Assembly: GCF_004352835.1 (NCBI RefSeq)
Contig: NZ_SJSB01000002.1
Location: forward strand, 282,789-346,788
Length of the DNA stretch: 64,000 nucleotides
Reading direction: 5' to 3'
From: Marinomonas flavescens
Lineage (GTDB): Bacteria > Pseudomonadota > Gammaproteobacteria > Pseudomonadales > Marinomonadaceae
A program made the position numbers and the translations under genes. Every line of letters starts with the position of its first letter. Position 1 is the first letter of the stretch. Of the stretch, positions 1 through 8,195 are shown piece by piece. The notes beneath the pieces were generated by a model that was not told the DNA's origin, searched no databases, and saw only the letters and a list, made by a program, of their open reading frames with translations.

Positions 1-341
1 AAGGGATGCTGATTTTTGATGTGATCGATTATAGAAATCGTTTAGCCAATAATAAAATGCTCATGGATTTAGTCGCCAAGGAGTTTATTAAAGAAAGTGC
101 TGGGCTGGTGCAGCAATTAATTGATTATGCCGCCATAGAAGATTGGGCCAAGGTTGCTCAGGTCGCTCATCGTATCAAGGGAGCAAGTGCTGAAGTCTCG
201 GGTATTGCGATGAGTGCGAGTGCAAAAATCATCGAACAAGCCGCAAACAAAGAAGACATAACGGTTGTTCAAGAGGCCGTTATGCAATTACGGTCAAATC
301 ATATCGCCTTGCAAGAATCGCTTTCATCTCAAGCGTTTTGA
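1..341 (+). CDS. Hpt-domain protein, probably the C-terminus of a hybrid sensor kinase (5' partial)
   Basis: The readable part is a histidine phosphotransfer (Hpt) domain: a helical protein with the motif HRIKGASAEVSG, whose His (about residue 55 counted from the ATG at position 6) would accept phosphate from a receiver domain. The frame is open to the window edge, and the ATG at 6 has only AAGGG directly abutting it, too close to serve as a ribosome binding site. I therefore read this as the tail of a larger protein, probably a hybrid histidine kinase beginning outside the window, although a free-standing Hpt protein is possible. Confidence 0.7.
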   Translation, partial: GMLIFDVIDYRNRLANNKMLMDLVAKEFIKESAGLVQQLIDYAAIEDWAKVAQVAHRIKGASAEVSGIAMSASAKIIEQAANKEDITVVQEAVMQLRSNHIALQESLSSQAF

Positions 342-375
342 CACCATTTAGGCCGCTAAAATTTAATTAATCTTC

Positions 376-414
376 ATTTTTGTACATTTTTGTACTTTTT
401 TCTTTCATTTGAAA
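376..414. promoter_or_regulatory. Candidate operator region upstream of ugpB
   Basis: Two perfect 10-bp tandem copies of ATTTTTGTAC (376-395) are followed by the inverted repeat TTTCA-TT-TGAAA (403-414), about 80 bases before ugpB. DeoR-family repressors often bind repeated or inverted TTTC/GAAA elements, and a DeoR-type gene sits at the end of this operon. Assigning the sites to that regulator is inference; no Pho box was recognised. Confidence 0.35.
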
Positions 415-494
415 CCAAATTATCATAAAAATGAAACATTGAGTCACTACAGTGCTTTCTCAACTACTAAAATAATCATATGAGGAACTCCAAA

Positions 495-1796
495 ATGCGT
501 AAATCAATGATCGCGACAGCCGTTTTAGGTATGTCTGTTGCTAGTACCAGTTTCGCCGCAACTCAAATTGAGTGGTGGCACGCCATGGGCGGTGCTAATG
601 GTGAAAAGTTGAATGAAATTGTTAAAGAGTTTAACGACTCCCAAAGCAAATACGAAGTAGATCCTGTTTTCAAAGGGACCTATACCGAAACCATGACTTC
701 TGCGATTGCTGCGTTTCGTGCGCACAAACAACCTGCCATCGTGCAAGTGTTTGAAGTGGGTACGGCAACGATGATGGCGGCTAAAGGCGCGATCTACCCA
801 GTTTACAAGCTCATGAAAGACACTAAAACAGGTTTTGATCCTAAAGCTTACTTAAGCTCTGTTACAGGGTATTACTCAGATGTGAAGGGCAACATGCTAT
901 CCATGCCCTTTAACAGCTCTACTCCAGTGCTCTACTACAACAAAGAGATGTTTAAAAAAGCAGGCATCAGCGCACCACCTAAAACGTGGGAAGAAGTTGA
1001 GACTGTTTCTAAAAAATTATTAGCTAGTGGCGCGAAATGTGGTTTCACGACAGGTTGGCAATCTTGGGTACAACTTGAAAACTTAAGTGCTCGCCATAAC
1101 GTACCATTCGCGTCAAATGACGATGGTTTCACCGGCCTAGACACTAAACTTTTGTTTAATGGCCCATTGCAAGTTATGCACATTACTAAAATGCGTGAAT
1201 GGCAGAAGAGCGGTATTTTCAGCTACGGCGGTCGTCGCAGTGATTCCGCACCAAAATTCTATAGCCAGCAGTGTGGCATGTACACAGGCTCATCATCTGC
1301 TTATGGTGGTATGACTCGAAATGCCAAGTTTGATTTTGGTGTGTCATCTCTTCCTTATTGGGCAAGCGAAGTTAAACAACCTGATAACACCATTATCGGT
1401 GGTGCTTCTTTGTGGGTCTTGCAAGGCAAAGACAAAGCGCAATATAAAGCGGCCGCGGCTTTCCTTCAGTTCTTATCTACTCCGAAAATCCAAGCTGAAT
1501 GGCATCAGTTCACGGGTTATCTACCAATCACACACGCTGCCTACGATCTAACTAAGAAAGAAGGCTTCTATCAATCTCATCCAGGAACAGAAGCGGCTGT
1601 TATTCAAATGACGGCAACGCAACCAACGGTAAACTCTCGTGGTTTACGTTTGGGTAATTTTGTTCAGATTCGTGATGTGATTAATGGCGCGTTAGAAAGT
1701 GTTTGGAGTGGTAAAGAAACACCTCAAGCTGCTTTAGATACTGCTGTGAAACGTGGTGATGTTCTGTTACGTAAGTTTGAAAAAACGCATAACTAA
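495..1796 (+). CDS. ugpB: sn-Glycerol-3-phosphate ABC transporter, periplasmic binding protein UgpB
   Basis: Periplasmic solute receptor of a family 1 ABC importer for glycerol-3-phosphate or glycerophosphodiesters. It has a Sec signal peptide ending near SFA-A. The mature N-terminus (IEWWHAMGG) and the segment AIVQVFEVGTATMMAAKGA match E. coli UgpB closely from memory, and the length (433 aa) is normal. The start is chosen at 495 because TGAGGA lies 8 bases upstream. An in-frame ATG at 480 lacks a ribosome binding site and would place NSK residues ahead of a good signal peptide. It is the first gene of a ugpBAECQ operon. A strong hairpin after it probably makes the binding protein more abundant than the membrane subunits. 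Confidence 0.93.
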   Translation: MRKSMIATAVLGMSVASTSFAATQIEWWHAMGGANGEKLNEIVKEFNDSQSKYEVDPVFKGTYTETMTSAIAAFRAHKQPAIVQVFEVGTATMMAAKGAIYPVYKLMKDTKTGFDPKAYLSSVTGYYSDVKGNMLSMPFNSSTPVLYYNKEMFKKAGISAPPKTWEEVETVSKKLLASGAKCGFTTGWQSWVQLENLSARHNVPFASNDDGFTGLDTKLLFNGPLQVMHITKMREWQKSGIFSYGGRRSDSAPKFYSQQCGMYTGSSSAYGGMTRNAKFDFGVSSLPYWASEVKQPDNTIIGGASLWVLQGKDKAQYKAAAAFLQFLSTPKIQAEWHQFTGYLPITHAAYDLTKKEGFYQSHPGTEAAVIQMTATQPTVNSRGLRLGNFVQIRDVINGALESVWSGKETPQAALDTAVKRGDVLLRKFEKTHN

Positions 1797-1813
1797 TTGC
1801 CTTTATTGTTGCT

Positions 1814-1844
1814 ATCCCTATCTGCTGTGCAGATAGGGATTTTT
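1814..1844 (+). terminator. Intercistronic hairpin after ugpB
   Basis: A perfect 12-bp stem (ATCCCTATCTGC, loop TGT, GCAGATAGGGAT) is followed by TTTT. It lies between ugpB and ugpA and looks like a partial terminator or 3' stabiliser, common after ABC binding-protein genes. Confidence 0.7.
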
Positions 1845-1873
1845 GATTTCTAGTTTTCTGTTCGAGTGACGTT

Positions 1874-2749
1874 ATGTCTGTTTATTTTCCTCAAAAAAAG
1901 CTGCCCTACTTACTGGTGTTACCACAGTTAATTATCACGGCGATTTTCTTTCTTTGGCCAGCGGGTCAAGCGGTTCTTCAAGCATTTTATCGTGAAGATG
2001 CTTTTGGTTTGAGTCAGCAGTTTGTTGGTCTCGAAAACTTCGTCGATCTTTTTAGCGATCCTCTGTATTACAAGTCCATGCTCGTCACCATGGTATTTAG
2101 TTTCTCAGTGGCCTTTTTAGGAATCGGTGTGGCGCTTTGGTTGGCTGTGATGGCTGATCGAGTTATTCGTGGAAAAATGGTGTACCAAACATTATTGGTT
2201 TGGCCATACGCGGTGGCTCCAGCGCTTGCAGGGGTGCTTTGGTGGATACTGTTTGATCCTAATATTGGTCCCATTGCTTTATTTTTAGACCGTATCGGTC
2301 TGCATTGGAACCATTTCCTCAATGGCGATCAAGCAATGATTCTAGTGGTGATTTCTGCCACGTGGAAACAAATCAGCTATAACTTCTTATTTTTCTTGGC
2401 TGGGTTGCAAGCGATTCCACGCTCTTTGATTGAGGCCGCGGCGATTGACGGTGCCAGCTCTTTCAGACGTTTTTGGGATATCGTTTTTCCTCTCTTATCG
2501 CCTACGACTTTTTTCCTATTGGTTGTTAATTTGGTGTATGCCTTTTTTGATACGTTTGGTGTTATCGATACCACGACCCAAGGTGGTCCAGACGGCAGTA
2601 CAAATACCTTAGTTTATAAAGTATTTAAAGATGGTTTTATTGGTTTAGACAGTGGCGGTTCAGCTGCTCAGTCTATTGTGTTGATGGCAATTGTCGGTCT
2701 CATGACGGTCATACAGTTCCGTTTCATTGAGCGTAAGGTGCAATACTAA
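1874..2749 (+). CDS. ugpA: sn-Glycerol-3-phosphate ABC transporter permease UgpA
   Basis: First inner-membrane permease subunit of the Ugp importer, 291 aa with about six hydrophobic segments. The EAA loop that contacts the ATPase is visible as [15 protein letters not shown] around residues 187-201. Its last base is the first base of the next gene's ATG, so UgpA and UgpE are translationally coupled. Family assignment rests on the EAA loop, length and the surrounding ugpBAECQ order. Confidence 0.93.
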   Translation: MSVYFPQKKLPYLLVLPQLIITAIFFLWPAGQAVLQAFYREDAFGLSQQFVGLENFVDLFSDPLYYKSMLVTMVFSFSVAFLGIGVALWLAVMADRVIRGKMVYQTLLVWPYAVAPALAGVLWWILFDPNIGPIALFLDRIGLHWNHFLNGDQAMILVVISATWKQISYNFLFFLAGLQAIPRSLIEAAAIDGASSFRRFWDIVFPLLSPTTFFLLVVNLVYAFFDTFGVIDTTTQGGPDGSTNTLVYKVFKDGFIGLDSGGSAAQSIVLMAIVGLMTVIQFRFIERKVQY

Positions 2750-3597
2750 TGATAGAGAATCGCCCTTGGCTAAAAATGTTTAGCCACTTTATTTTAGTGT
2801 TCGGTGTGTTGATTATTGCTTTGCCTGTGTGGGTTGCTTTAGTGGGTTCAACGCAACCAGAAGGATCGTTTAACTCCGGTAGCGTCCCTCTGTGGTTTGG
2901 TGATCACGGCGTTCAGAATTGGGCGCATGTGTTATTTGCTGAAGCGGGCAGTACACTGCAAATTCCAGTGTGGCACCTGTTGTTAAACTCCTTGATCATG
3001 GCGCTTGGCATTACCATTGGTAAAATCGCAATTTCAATTATTTCTGCTTATGCGATTGTGTTCTTCCGGTTTCCTTTTCGTGGGGCGATCTTTTGGGTGA
3101 TTTTTATGACTCTGATGTTGCCGGTGGAAGTGCGCATTGTGCCGACGTATCAGGTCATTGCTAATTTGAACATGCTGAATTCGTACAGTGGTTTGATTTT
3201 ACCTTTGATCGCCAGTGCCACGGCGACTTTCTTGTTTCGTCAGTGTTTTATGTCGATTCCTGGGGAGTTGGTCGAGGCGGCGCGGATTGATGGCGCGGGT
3301 CCGATACGTTTCTTTTTCGACATCTTGTTACCTATGTCGCGTACTAATATCGCGGCGATGTTTGTGATTATGTTTATTTACGGTTGGAACCAATATCTTT
3401 GGCCGCTGATCATCACCACAGACGATACTTATTACACTTTGGTGATGAGTATTAAAAGTATGTTATCCGTTCCTGATGGCGACATTCAGTGGAATTATGT
3501 GATGGTAACAACTTTATTGGCGATGCTTCCTCCTGTAGCTGTTGTGGTAGGAATGCAAAAATTATTTGTTAAAGGCTTGGTTGACGCGGAGAAGTAA
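2749..3597 (+). CDS. ugpE: sn-Glycerol-3-phosphate ABC transporter permease UgpE
   Basis: Second permease subunit, 282 aa, about six membrane segments. The EAA loop reads EAARIDGAGPIRFFFD around residues 180-195. It overlaps ugpA by one base and is separated from ugpC by three bases, so the membrane and ATPase subunits are made from one tight operon. Partner of UgpA in the heterodimeric channel. Confidence 0.93.
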   Translation: MIENRPWLKMFSHFILVFGVLIIALPVWVALVGSTQPEGSFNSGSVPLWFGDHGVQNWAHVLFAEAGSTLQIPVWHLLLNSLIMALGITIGKIAISIISAYAIVFFRFPFRGAIFWVIFMTLMLPVEVRIVPTYQVIANLNMLNSYSGLILPLIASATATFLFRQCFMSIPGELVEAARIDGAGPIRFFFDILLPMSRTNIAAMFVIMFIYGWNQYLWPLIITTDDTYYTLVMSIKSMLSVPDGDIQWNYVMVTTLLAMLPPVAVVVGMQKLFVKGLVDAEK

Positions 3598-3600
3598 GCA

Positions 3601-4668
3601 ATGACCGATTTAGTATTAAAGAACATAGGTAAAACCTACCCAAATGGTTACCAAGCGATACCAAGTATAGATTTAGTCATAGAAGAAGGTGAGTTCATCG
3701 TTCTTGTTGGCCCTTCAGGTTGTGGTAAATCGACATTGCTGCGCATGGTTGCAGGTCTTGAGACAATTACTCAAGGCGACTTGTTGATTAAAGGCAATCG
3801 TGTAAACGACAAAGAGCCTGCTGACCGCGATATTGCGATGGTTTTTCAAAACTATGCGCTGTACCCACATATGACGGTGCGCGCCAATATGGAATACGGC
3901 CTTAAAAATCGTGGTGTGCCCAAAGAAGAGCGCCAAGCCAAAGTAACGGATGTTGCTAATATGTTGGGCTTAGACGAATTGTTAGACCGTCGTCCTGGTC
4001 AATTGTCAGGAGGACAGCGCCAGCGTGTGGCTATGGGTCGTGCCATGGTACGCGATCCGAAAGTGTTTTTATTCGATGAACCTTTGTCTAACTTAGACGC
4101 AAAACTTCGCGTACAGATGCGCGTTGAAATTCGTCAGTTGCAACGTAAATTAGCAACGACAACTCTTTACGTAACGCATGACCAAGTAGAAGCCATGACA
4201 TTGGCAGATCGTCTTGTTGTGCTTAACAAGGGTAAAGCCGAGCAGATTGGTACACCGATGGAACTATACGATAAACCGGCTACGACGTTTGTTGCTGAAT
4301 TTATTGGTTCTCCTTCGATGAATTTGTTTGATGCCATGATGACTGAAGAAGGCATTGTTTTGTCGGATAAGACTCGCTTACCTATGTCTCATGCTCATCG
4401 TGGCTCTGTGATATGGGGCATCCGCCCAGAACATTTACAACAAAGTGATGAGGCAAATGCCGATTTCTCTTTGCAAGTGCAAGCGGTAGAGTCTCTAGGC
4501 GCTGAAACATTAATCCACGGCTTACTTGAAGACGGTAGCGGTCAACCCAAACCTATGGTTATACGATTGGCTGGACCTCATTTGCCTGAAATTGGTAGTT
4601 ATATGTGGTTAATTGCGCCTGCGAAGCATTGGCACCTGTTTGATGCTGTTACCCAACAACGTTTGTGA
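3601..4668 (+). CDS. ugpC: sn-Glycerol-3-phosphate import ATP-binding protein UgpC
   Basis: Cytoplasmic ATPase of the Ugp importer (355 aa, MalK/UgpC type). Walker A GPSGCGKST is at residues 37-45, the signature LSGGQRQR starts at 135, and Walker B (VFLFDEPLSNLD) follows at about 155-166 with the switch His in TLYVTHDQVEA. A C-terminal TOBE-like domain (from about residue 240, including WGIRPEH) is the usual regulatory part of this subfamily. It follows ugpE by three bases and precedes ugpQ. Confidence 0.94.
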   Translation: MTDLVLKNIGKTYPNGYQAIPSIDLVIEEGEFIVLVGPSGCGKSTLLRMVAGLETITQGDLLIKGNRVNDKEPADRDIAMVFQNYALYPHMTVRANMEYGLKNRGVPKEERQAKVTDVANMLGLDELLDRRPGQLSGGQRQRVAMGRAMVRDPKVFLFDEPLSNLDAKLRVQMRVEIRQLQRKLATTTLYVTHDQVEAMTLADRLVVLNKGKAEQIGTPMELYDKPATTFVAEFIGSPSMNLFDAMMTEEGIVLSDKTRLPMSHAHRGSVIWGIRPEHLQQSDEANADFSLQVQAVESLGAETLIHGLLEDGSGQPKPMVIRLAGPHLPEIGSYMWLIAPAKHWHLFDAVTQQRL

Positions 4669-4675
4669 GGCTTTT

Positions 4676-5431
4676 ATGCAAACAAAAACGGCTTTAGTAA
4701 AAGACATTTTAAAAACAAAGGTAATGGGGCACCGTGGTGCTTCTTTGTTAGGCCCTGAGAATACGCTGGCTTCTATTCGTGCCGCTGCGGCAACTGGGGT
4801 TAAATGGGTTGAAATTGATGTCTATTTGATCGCTCAAGGCGGCTTGATTATTTTCCATGATGCAACATTAGATCGTTGCACCAGTGGCTCTGGCGTTACT
4901 CGAGAAGCCGATCCTGCTGTCGTCAGCACATTAGATGCAGGTGCGTGGTTTGGTTCTGAATTCGAAGGGGAAAAAGTCCCGACCTTGATAGAGGCATTAG
5001 AGTGTATCCAATCACTTGGTATGGGATTAAATCTAGAGATAAAGCACGATACTGCTGATATAGAAAATATAGTGCCAACAGTATTAGATGCTCTAAAAGA
5101 ATACTGGATTGATAACGATAAGCTCTTAATTTCTAGCTTTAATCACGCTGCTTTACGTATGGTTTTTGATCTGGATCCGCAGCGTTATCTTGGTCAGCTT
5201 TATGAAGATATTCCAGCAGACTGGCAAACGCAGCTAGAGCAGATTCATGCATATAGTCTGAATTGCTACTATGCCTCGCTAACCAAAGAACAGGCGCAAG
5301 CAGTGAAAGCGCAAGGTTATAAGCTGATGTGTTATACCGCTAATGATTCACAGCTAGTGGCGAATCATTGGGAATGGGGTATGGACGTCATTATTACCGA
5401 TGATCCAACTCAATTTGCCGCGTTAATTTAG
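4676..5431 (+). CDS. ugpQ: Glycerophosphodiester phosphodiesterase UgpQ
   Basis: Hydrolyses glycerophosphodiesters to glycerol-3-phosphate plus an alcohol, in the cytoplasm (no signal peptide is seen). The GDPD fold signatures are present: MGHRGASLLGPENT near the N-terminus, EIDVY, and HDATLDRCTSGSG, which carry the metal and catalytic His/Glu residues. The ATG at 4676 is preceded by GTGAGG and lies just after the ugpC stop; a longer in-frame reading would overlap ugpC by about 55 bases and is not needed. Its place directly after ugpC matches the E. coli ugp operon and supports diester or G3P as transport substrate. Confidence 0.93.
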   Translation: MQTKTALVKDILKTKVMGHRGASLLGPENTLASIRAAAATGVKWVEIDVYLIAQGGLIIFHDATLDRCTSGSGVTREADPAVVSTLDAGAWFGSEFEGEKVPTLIEALECIQSLGMGLNLEIKHDTADIENIVPTVLDALKEYWIDNDKLLISSFNHAALRMVFDLDPQRYLGQLYEDIPADWQTQLEQIHAYSLNCYYASLTKEQAQAVKAQGYKLMCYTANDSQLVANHWEWGMDVIITDDPTQFAALI

Positions 5432-5443
5432 TCGAATAGGGTA

Positions 5444-6208
5444 ATGGGTTTGAGCTTAAACGATAGACAGAGTCAAATATTAAACTGGGTTCAGCAAGTA
5501 GATAGTCTACTAGTAGAAGATATGGTGGCGCAGTTTGACGTATCTTCTCAAACGATCCGTAAGGATATTAATCAGCTTGCAGAGCAGAATCTAGTAAGGC
5601 GTACACATGGTGGCATTTCGCCGGTTTCTAGTATTGAAAACCTATCGTTTGAGCATCGTCATACTCTGAATGTTGCAGCCAAAATGGCCATTGCAGAAAG
5701 CGTTGCACGGGAAATTCCTGATGGATCTTCACTGTTTTTAGGGATTGGTACGACCGTTGAGTATGTGAGTAGGGCCTTGTTGAATCATCAAAAGCTGCAA
5801 GTTTTTACTAACAATCTCACCGTGGCGAGTATTTTTGGTATGCGGTCAGATACTCAAGTACGTGTCTTAGCTGGAAAATTACGTCATAAACATCATGACT
5901 TAGTAGGAGAAGAAACCTTAGCTGGGTTACGCCAATACTATTTTGATTATGGCATTTTAGGGTGTGGTGGTTTAGATGAAGAGCAAGGGCTTTTGGATTT
6001 TGATCCAGAAGAAGCGGCAGTGAGTCGAGTGCTGGTGGAGCAAAGCCGTCATGCATTTCTGGTTGCAGATCAGCATAAGTGGAATCGTAAAGCCATGGCA
6101 CGGATTCAGCCTTTTTCTAAGATCGACCGCTTTTTTAGTGATGAAATGACGTTACAGAGGCAGCAGCTTTTAGTGTCTGCTGGCGTTAAAGTGGAATTAG
6201 TTACTTAG
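5444..6208 (+). CDS. DeoR/GlpR-family transcriptional regulator
   Basis: 254-aa repressor with an N-terminal DeoR helix-turn-helix (RQSQILNWVQ, then VSSQTIRKDINQL, RRTHGG) and a C-terminal DeoR sensor domain (GTTVEYVSRAL, NNL, ADQHKWNRKA) that binds phosphorylated sugars in this family. The location inside the ugp operon, 12 bases after ugpQ, suggests it controls ugp in response to glycerol-3-phosphate or a related metabolite. E. coli ugp is instead run by PhoB and cAMP-CRP, so this is a different regulatory arrangement. The operator assignment upstream of ugpB is inference. Confidence 0.85.
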   Translation: MGLSLNDRQSQILNWVQQVDSLLVEDMVAQFDVSSQTIRKDINQLAEQNLVRRTHGGISPVSSIENLSFEHRHTLNVAAKMAIAESVAREIPDGSSLFLGIGTTVEYVSRALLNHQKLQVFTNNLTVASIFGMRSDTQVRVLAGKLRHKHHDLVGEETLAGLRQYYFDYGILGCGGLDEEQGLLDFDPEEAAVSRVLVEQSRHAFLVADQHKWNRKAMARIQPFSKIDRFFSDEMTLQRQQLLVSAGVKVELVT

Positions 6209-6215
6209 GATATAT

Positions 6216-7010
6216 ATGTCAATCAAATCACTTGAGAACTTAACAACTCAAGCTTGTCAGGGTGTTCAATTTATTCTGACAGATGTGGACGACACGCTAA
6301 CATGGCATGGGCGTTTACCAGAGCAAACTCTAGCGGCTTTAACACGCTTAACTGAGTCAGGCATTAGGGTTATCCCTGTGACGGGTGGCTGTGCTGGTTG
6401 GTCAGACATGATCGCTCGTACACTCCCTGTTGAAGGTGTTATTACGGAAGGTGGCGGTTGTTTTATTGCAAATACAGACGGTGTGTTGGATTACACCTTT
6501 TGGCGTGATGAAGCACAAATGAGAGCAGATCAAGCGGATATTCTGGCAAAGGTTCAACAAGCACTAACGGCTTTTCCATCTCTCCGCCTTGCCCGAGATC
6601 AGTCCTATCGGTTAACGGATGTGGCAATTGATTATGCGCAAGATGTAAAACCTGCCGCGATTGAAGAAAAAGACGCTTGTGTAAAAGTCCTGTTAGAGCA
6701 AGGCCTCAATGTGAAAGTCAGTTCCATTCATATTAATATTAGCCGTGTTGGTTATGATAAGTTTGCAATGGCTGAAAGAGTGTTGAAAGAGCGTTATGGT
6801 CTTAGTGAAGACGCTGGTCGTCAGCAGGTTGCGTATGTTGGTGATGCGCCAAATGACGAAAGCATGTTTGCGCGTTTTCCATTGAGTGTGGGAGTGGCAA
6901 ATATCGCTCAACATTTACCCGTTATGCAATATCCACCGCAATTTCAAACTCAGCAACCAGGCGGTTTTGGCTTTGCCGAGTTTGCAGAATATCTACTGAC
7001 GAATCGATAA
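6216..7010 (+). CDS. HAD-family (IIB/SPP-like) phosphatase
   Basis: 264-aa haloacid-dehalogenase-fold phosphatase. Motif I is DVDDTLTW (nucleophile Asp near residue 22), motif II lies in VIPVTGG, and motif IV is GDAPNDESMF near residue 210. The run GWSDMIARTLPVEG resembles the sucrose-phosphate-phosphatase-like HAD group often annotated only as HAD-IIB hydrolase. It ends the ugp-deoR operon, seven bases after the regulator and behind an AGGA site. It may dephosphorylate glycerol-3-phosphate or another product of UgpQ, but the substrate cannot be read from sequence. Confidence 0.8.
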   Translation: MSIKSLENLTTQACQGVQFILTDVDDTLTWHGRLPEQTLAALTRLTESGIRVIPVTGGCAGWSDMIARTLPVEGVITEGGGCFIANTDGVLDYTFWRDEAQMRADQADILAKVQQALTAFPSLRLARDQSYRLTDVAIDYAQDVKPAAIEEKDACVKVLLEQGLNVKVSSIHINISRVGYDKFAMAERVLKERYGLSEDAGRQQVAYVGDAPNDESMFARFPLSVGVANIAQHLPVMQYPPQFQTQQPGGFGFAEFAEYLLTNR

Positions 7011-7016
7011 TACTGT

Positions 7017-7058
7017 CAAAGGGCTGATGCATTAGTCTTAGTGTGCATCGCCCTTTTG
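7017..7058. terminator. Bidirectional hairpin between HAD gene and DUF808 gene
   Basis: CAAAGGGC and GATGCA pair with TGCATC and GCCCTTTTG around a 12-base loop. The structure overlaps the last codons of the convergent DUF808 gene and can serve both transcripts. Confidence 0.65.
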
Positions 7059-7955
7059 AAATAAAGAAATCCCCCACGTTGCGGCGGTTCCTAGTAGGGC
7101 GCCAACAAGCAAACTGATTCCGATATTAATCATAGAGTTCATAATGGGCAGTTGTGTTATTTCCCCAGAAACGGCTTCTTGGGCAAGATGATGTAGCACA
7201 GGTAGACCATGTACAAAAATCCCTCCACCGACCAAAAACATCGCAATGGTACCTACGATAGAAAGTAGGCGAATCACCCAAGGGGCGCTTCTTAATATGC
7301 CTGATCCGATCGTCTTTGTTAGTGCTGTTTTGGACCGAGTGAGATGTAGGCCAATATCATCAAGACGAACGATTAAGCCGACTAATGCGTACACACCGAC
7401 GGTAACGAGTAACGCGACTATGCTTACGACGATCGCTTGAATTAATAAGGGCTGACCATTTACTGTGCCAAGCGCAATGACAATGATTTCAGATGATAAA
7501 ACAAAGTCAGTACGAATCGCGCCACGAACTTTGGTTTTTTCTAATGAGAGTAGTTCTTTGTCAGAGAGGCTTTTTTTTTTCTCAATTTCCTTGTGTATTT
7601 TACTCTTATCGTCATGGCGATGTTGAAACACATGCAAAACTTTTTCTGCGCCTTCATAACAAAGGTATACTCCACCAACCATTAATAATGGTTGGATAAG
7701 CCAAGGAATAAAAGCGCTAATCGCGAGAGCAAGAGGCACTAATATTGCTTTGTTAATAAAAGAGCCTTTAGCAACGGCCCAAACAACAGGCAGTTCACGG
7801 TCGGCTTTGACGCCAGAGACTTGCTCCGCATTTAAGGCCAGATCATCCCCTAATACGCCAGCTGTTTTCTTTGCTGCAATTTTAGAAAAGACGGCGACGT
7901 CATCAAGTAAAGTAGTAATGTCGTCGAGTAGTGCAAGAAGCCCTGTCATTGCCAT
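7038..7955 (-). CDS. DUF808 family inner-membrane protein (YedI-like)
   Basis: About 305 aa. The N-terminal GLLALLDDITTLLDDVA and the following hydrophobic segments match the DUF808/YedI family; its function is unknown. I chose the ATG at 7955 (MAMTGLL) because family members start just before this motif and a GGAA lies upstream. The longer start at 7994 has no ribosome binding site. The coding strand carries an uninterrupted A10 tract (plus-strand T10, 7571-7580) near codon 130, encoding a KKK run, a possible slippage site. Convergent with the HAD gene. Confidence 0.8.
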   Translation of the reverse strand: MAMTGLLALLDDITTLLDDVAVFSKIAAKKTAGVLGDDLALNAEQVSGVKADRELPVVWAVAKGSFINKAILVPLALAISAFIPWLIQPLLMVGGVYLCYEGAEKVLHVFQHRHDDKSKIHKEIEKKKSLSDKELLSLEKTKVRGAIRTDFVLSSEIIVIALGTVNGQPLLIQAIVVSIVALLVTVGVYALVGLIVRLDDIGLHLTRSKTALTKTIGSGILRSAPWVIRLLSIVGTIAMFLVGGGIFVHGLPVLHHLAQEAVSGEITQLPIMNSMINIGISLLVGALLGTAATWGISLFQKGDAH

Positions 7956-8195
7956 AAAATACGTTCCATTGCCTGAATAGGATAAGTTTTTCATTGTGCG
8001 CTAGGTCGGTTGAAAAACCAAATACTAGACGCGGTGTACACGAATCTTGATAATGCCGATAATGCGGCTGTAAGAGAGCCATCACTCTTCTGAGTTATCC
8101 ATAAACACTACTGATTAACACGTTAACATTTTTCCTCTTGTTGTCATGTTCGAGGTTATTTAAGGTAGTGCGTATTCCATGTTTCTGAGGTCTAT

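Noticed and set aside
480..494. Upstream ATG of ugpB at 480
   Set aside because: The TGAGGA ribosome binding site overlaps this ATG and serves the ATG at 495, which begins a proper signal peptide.
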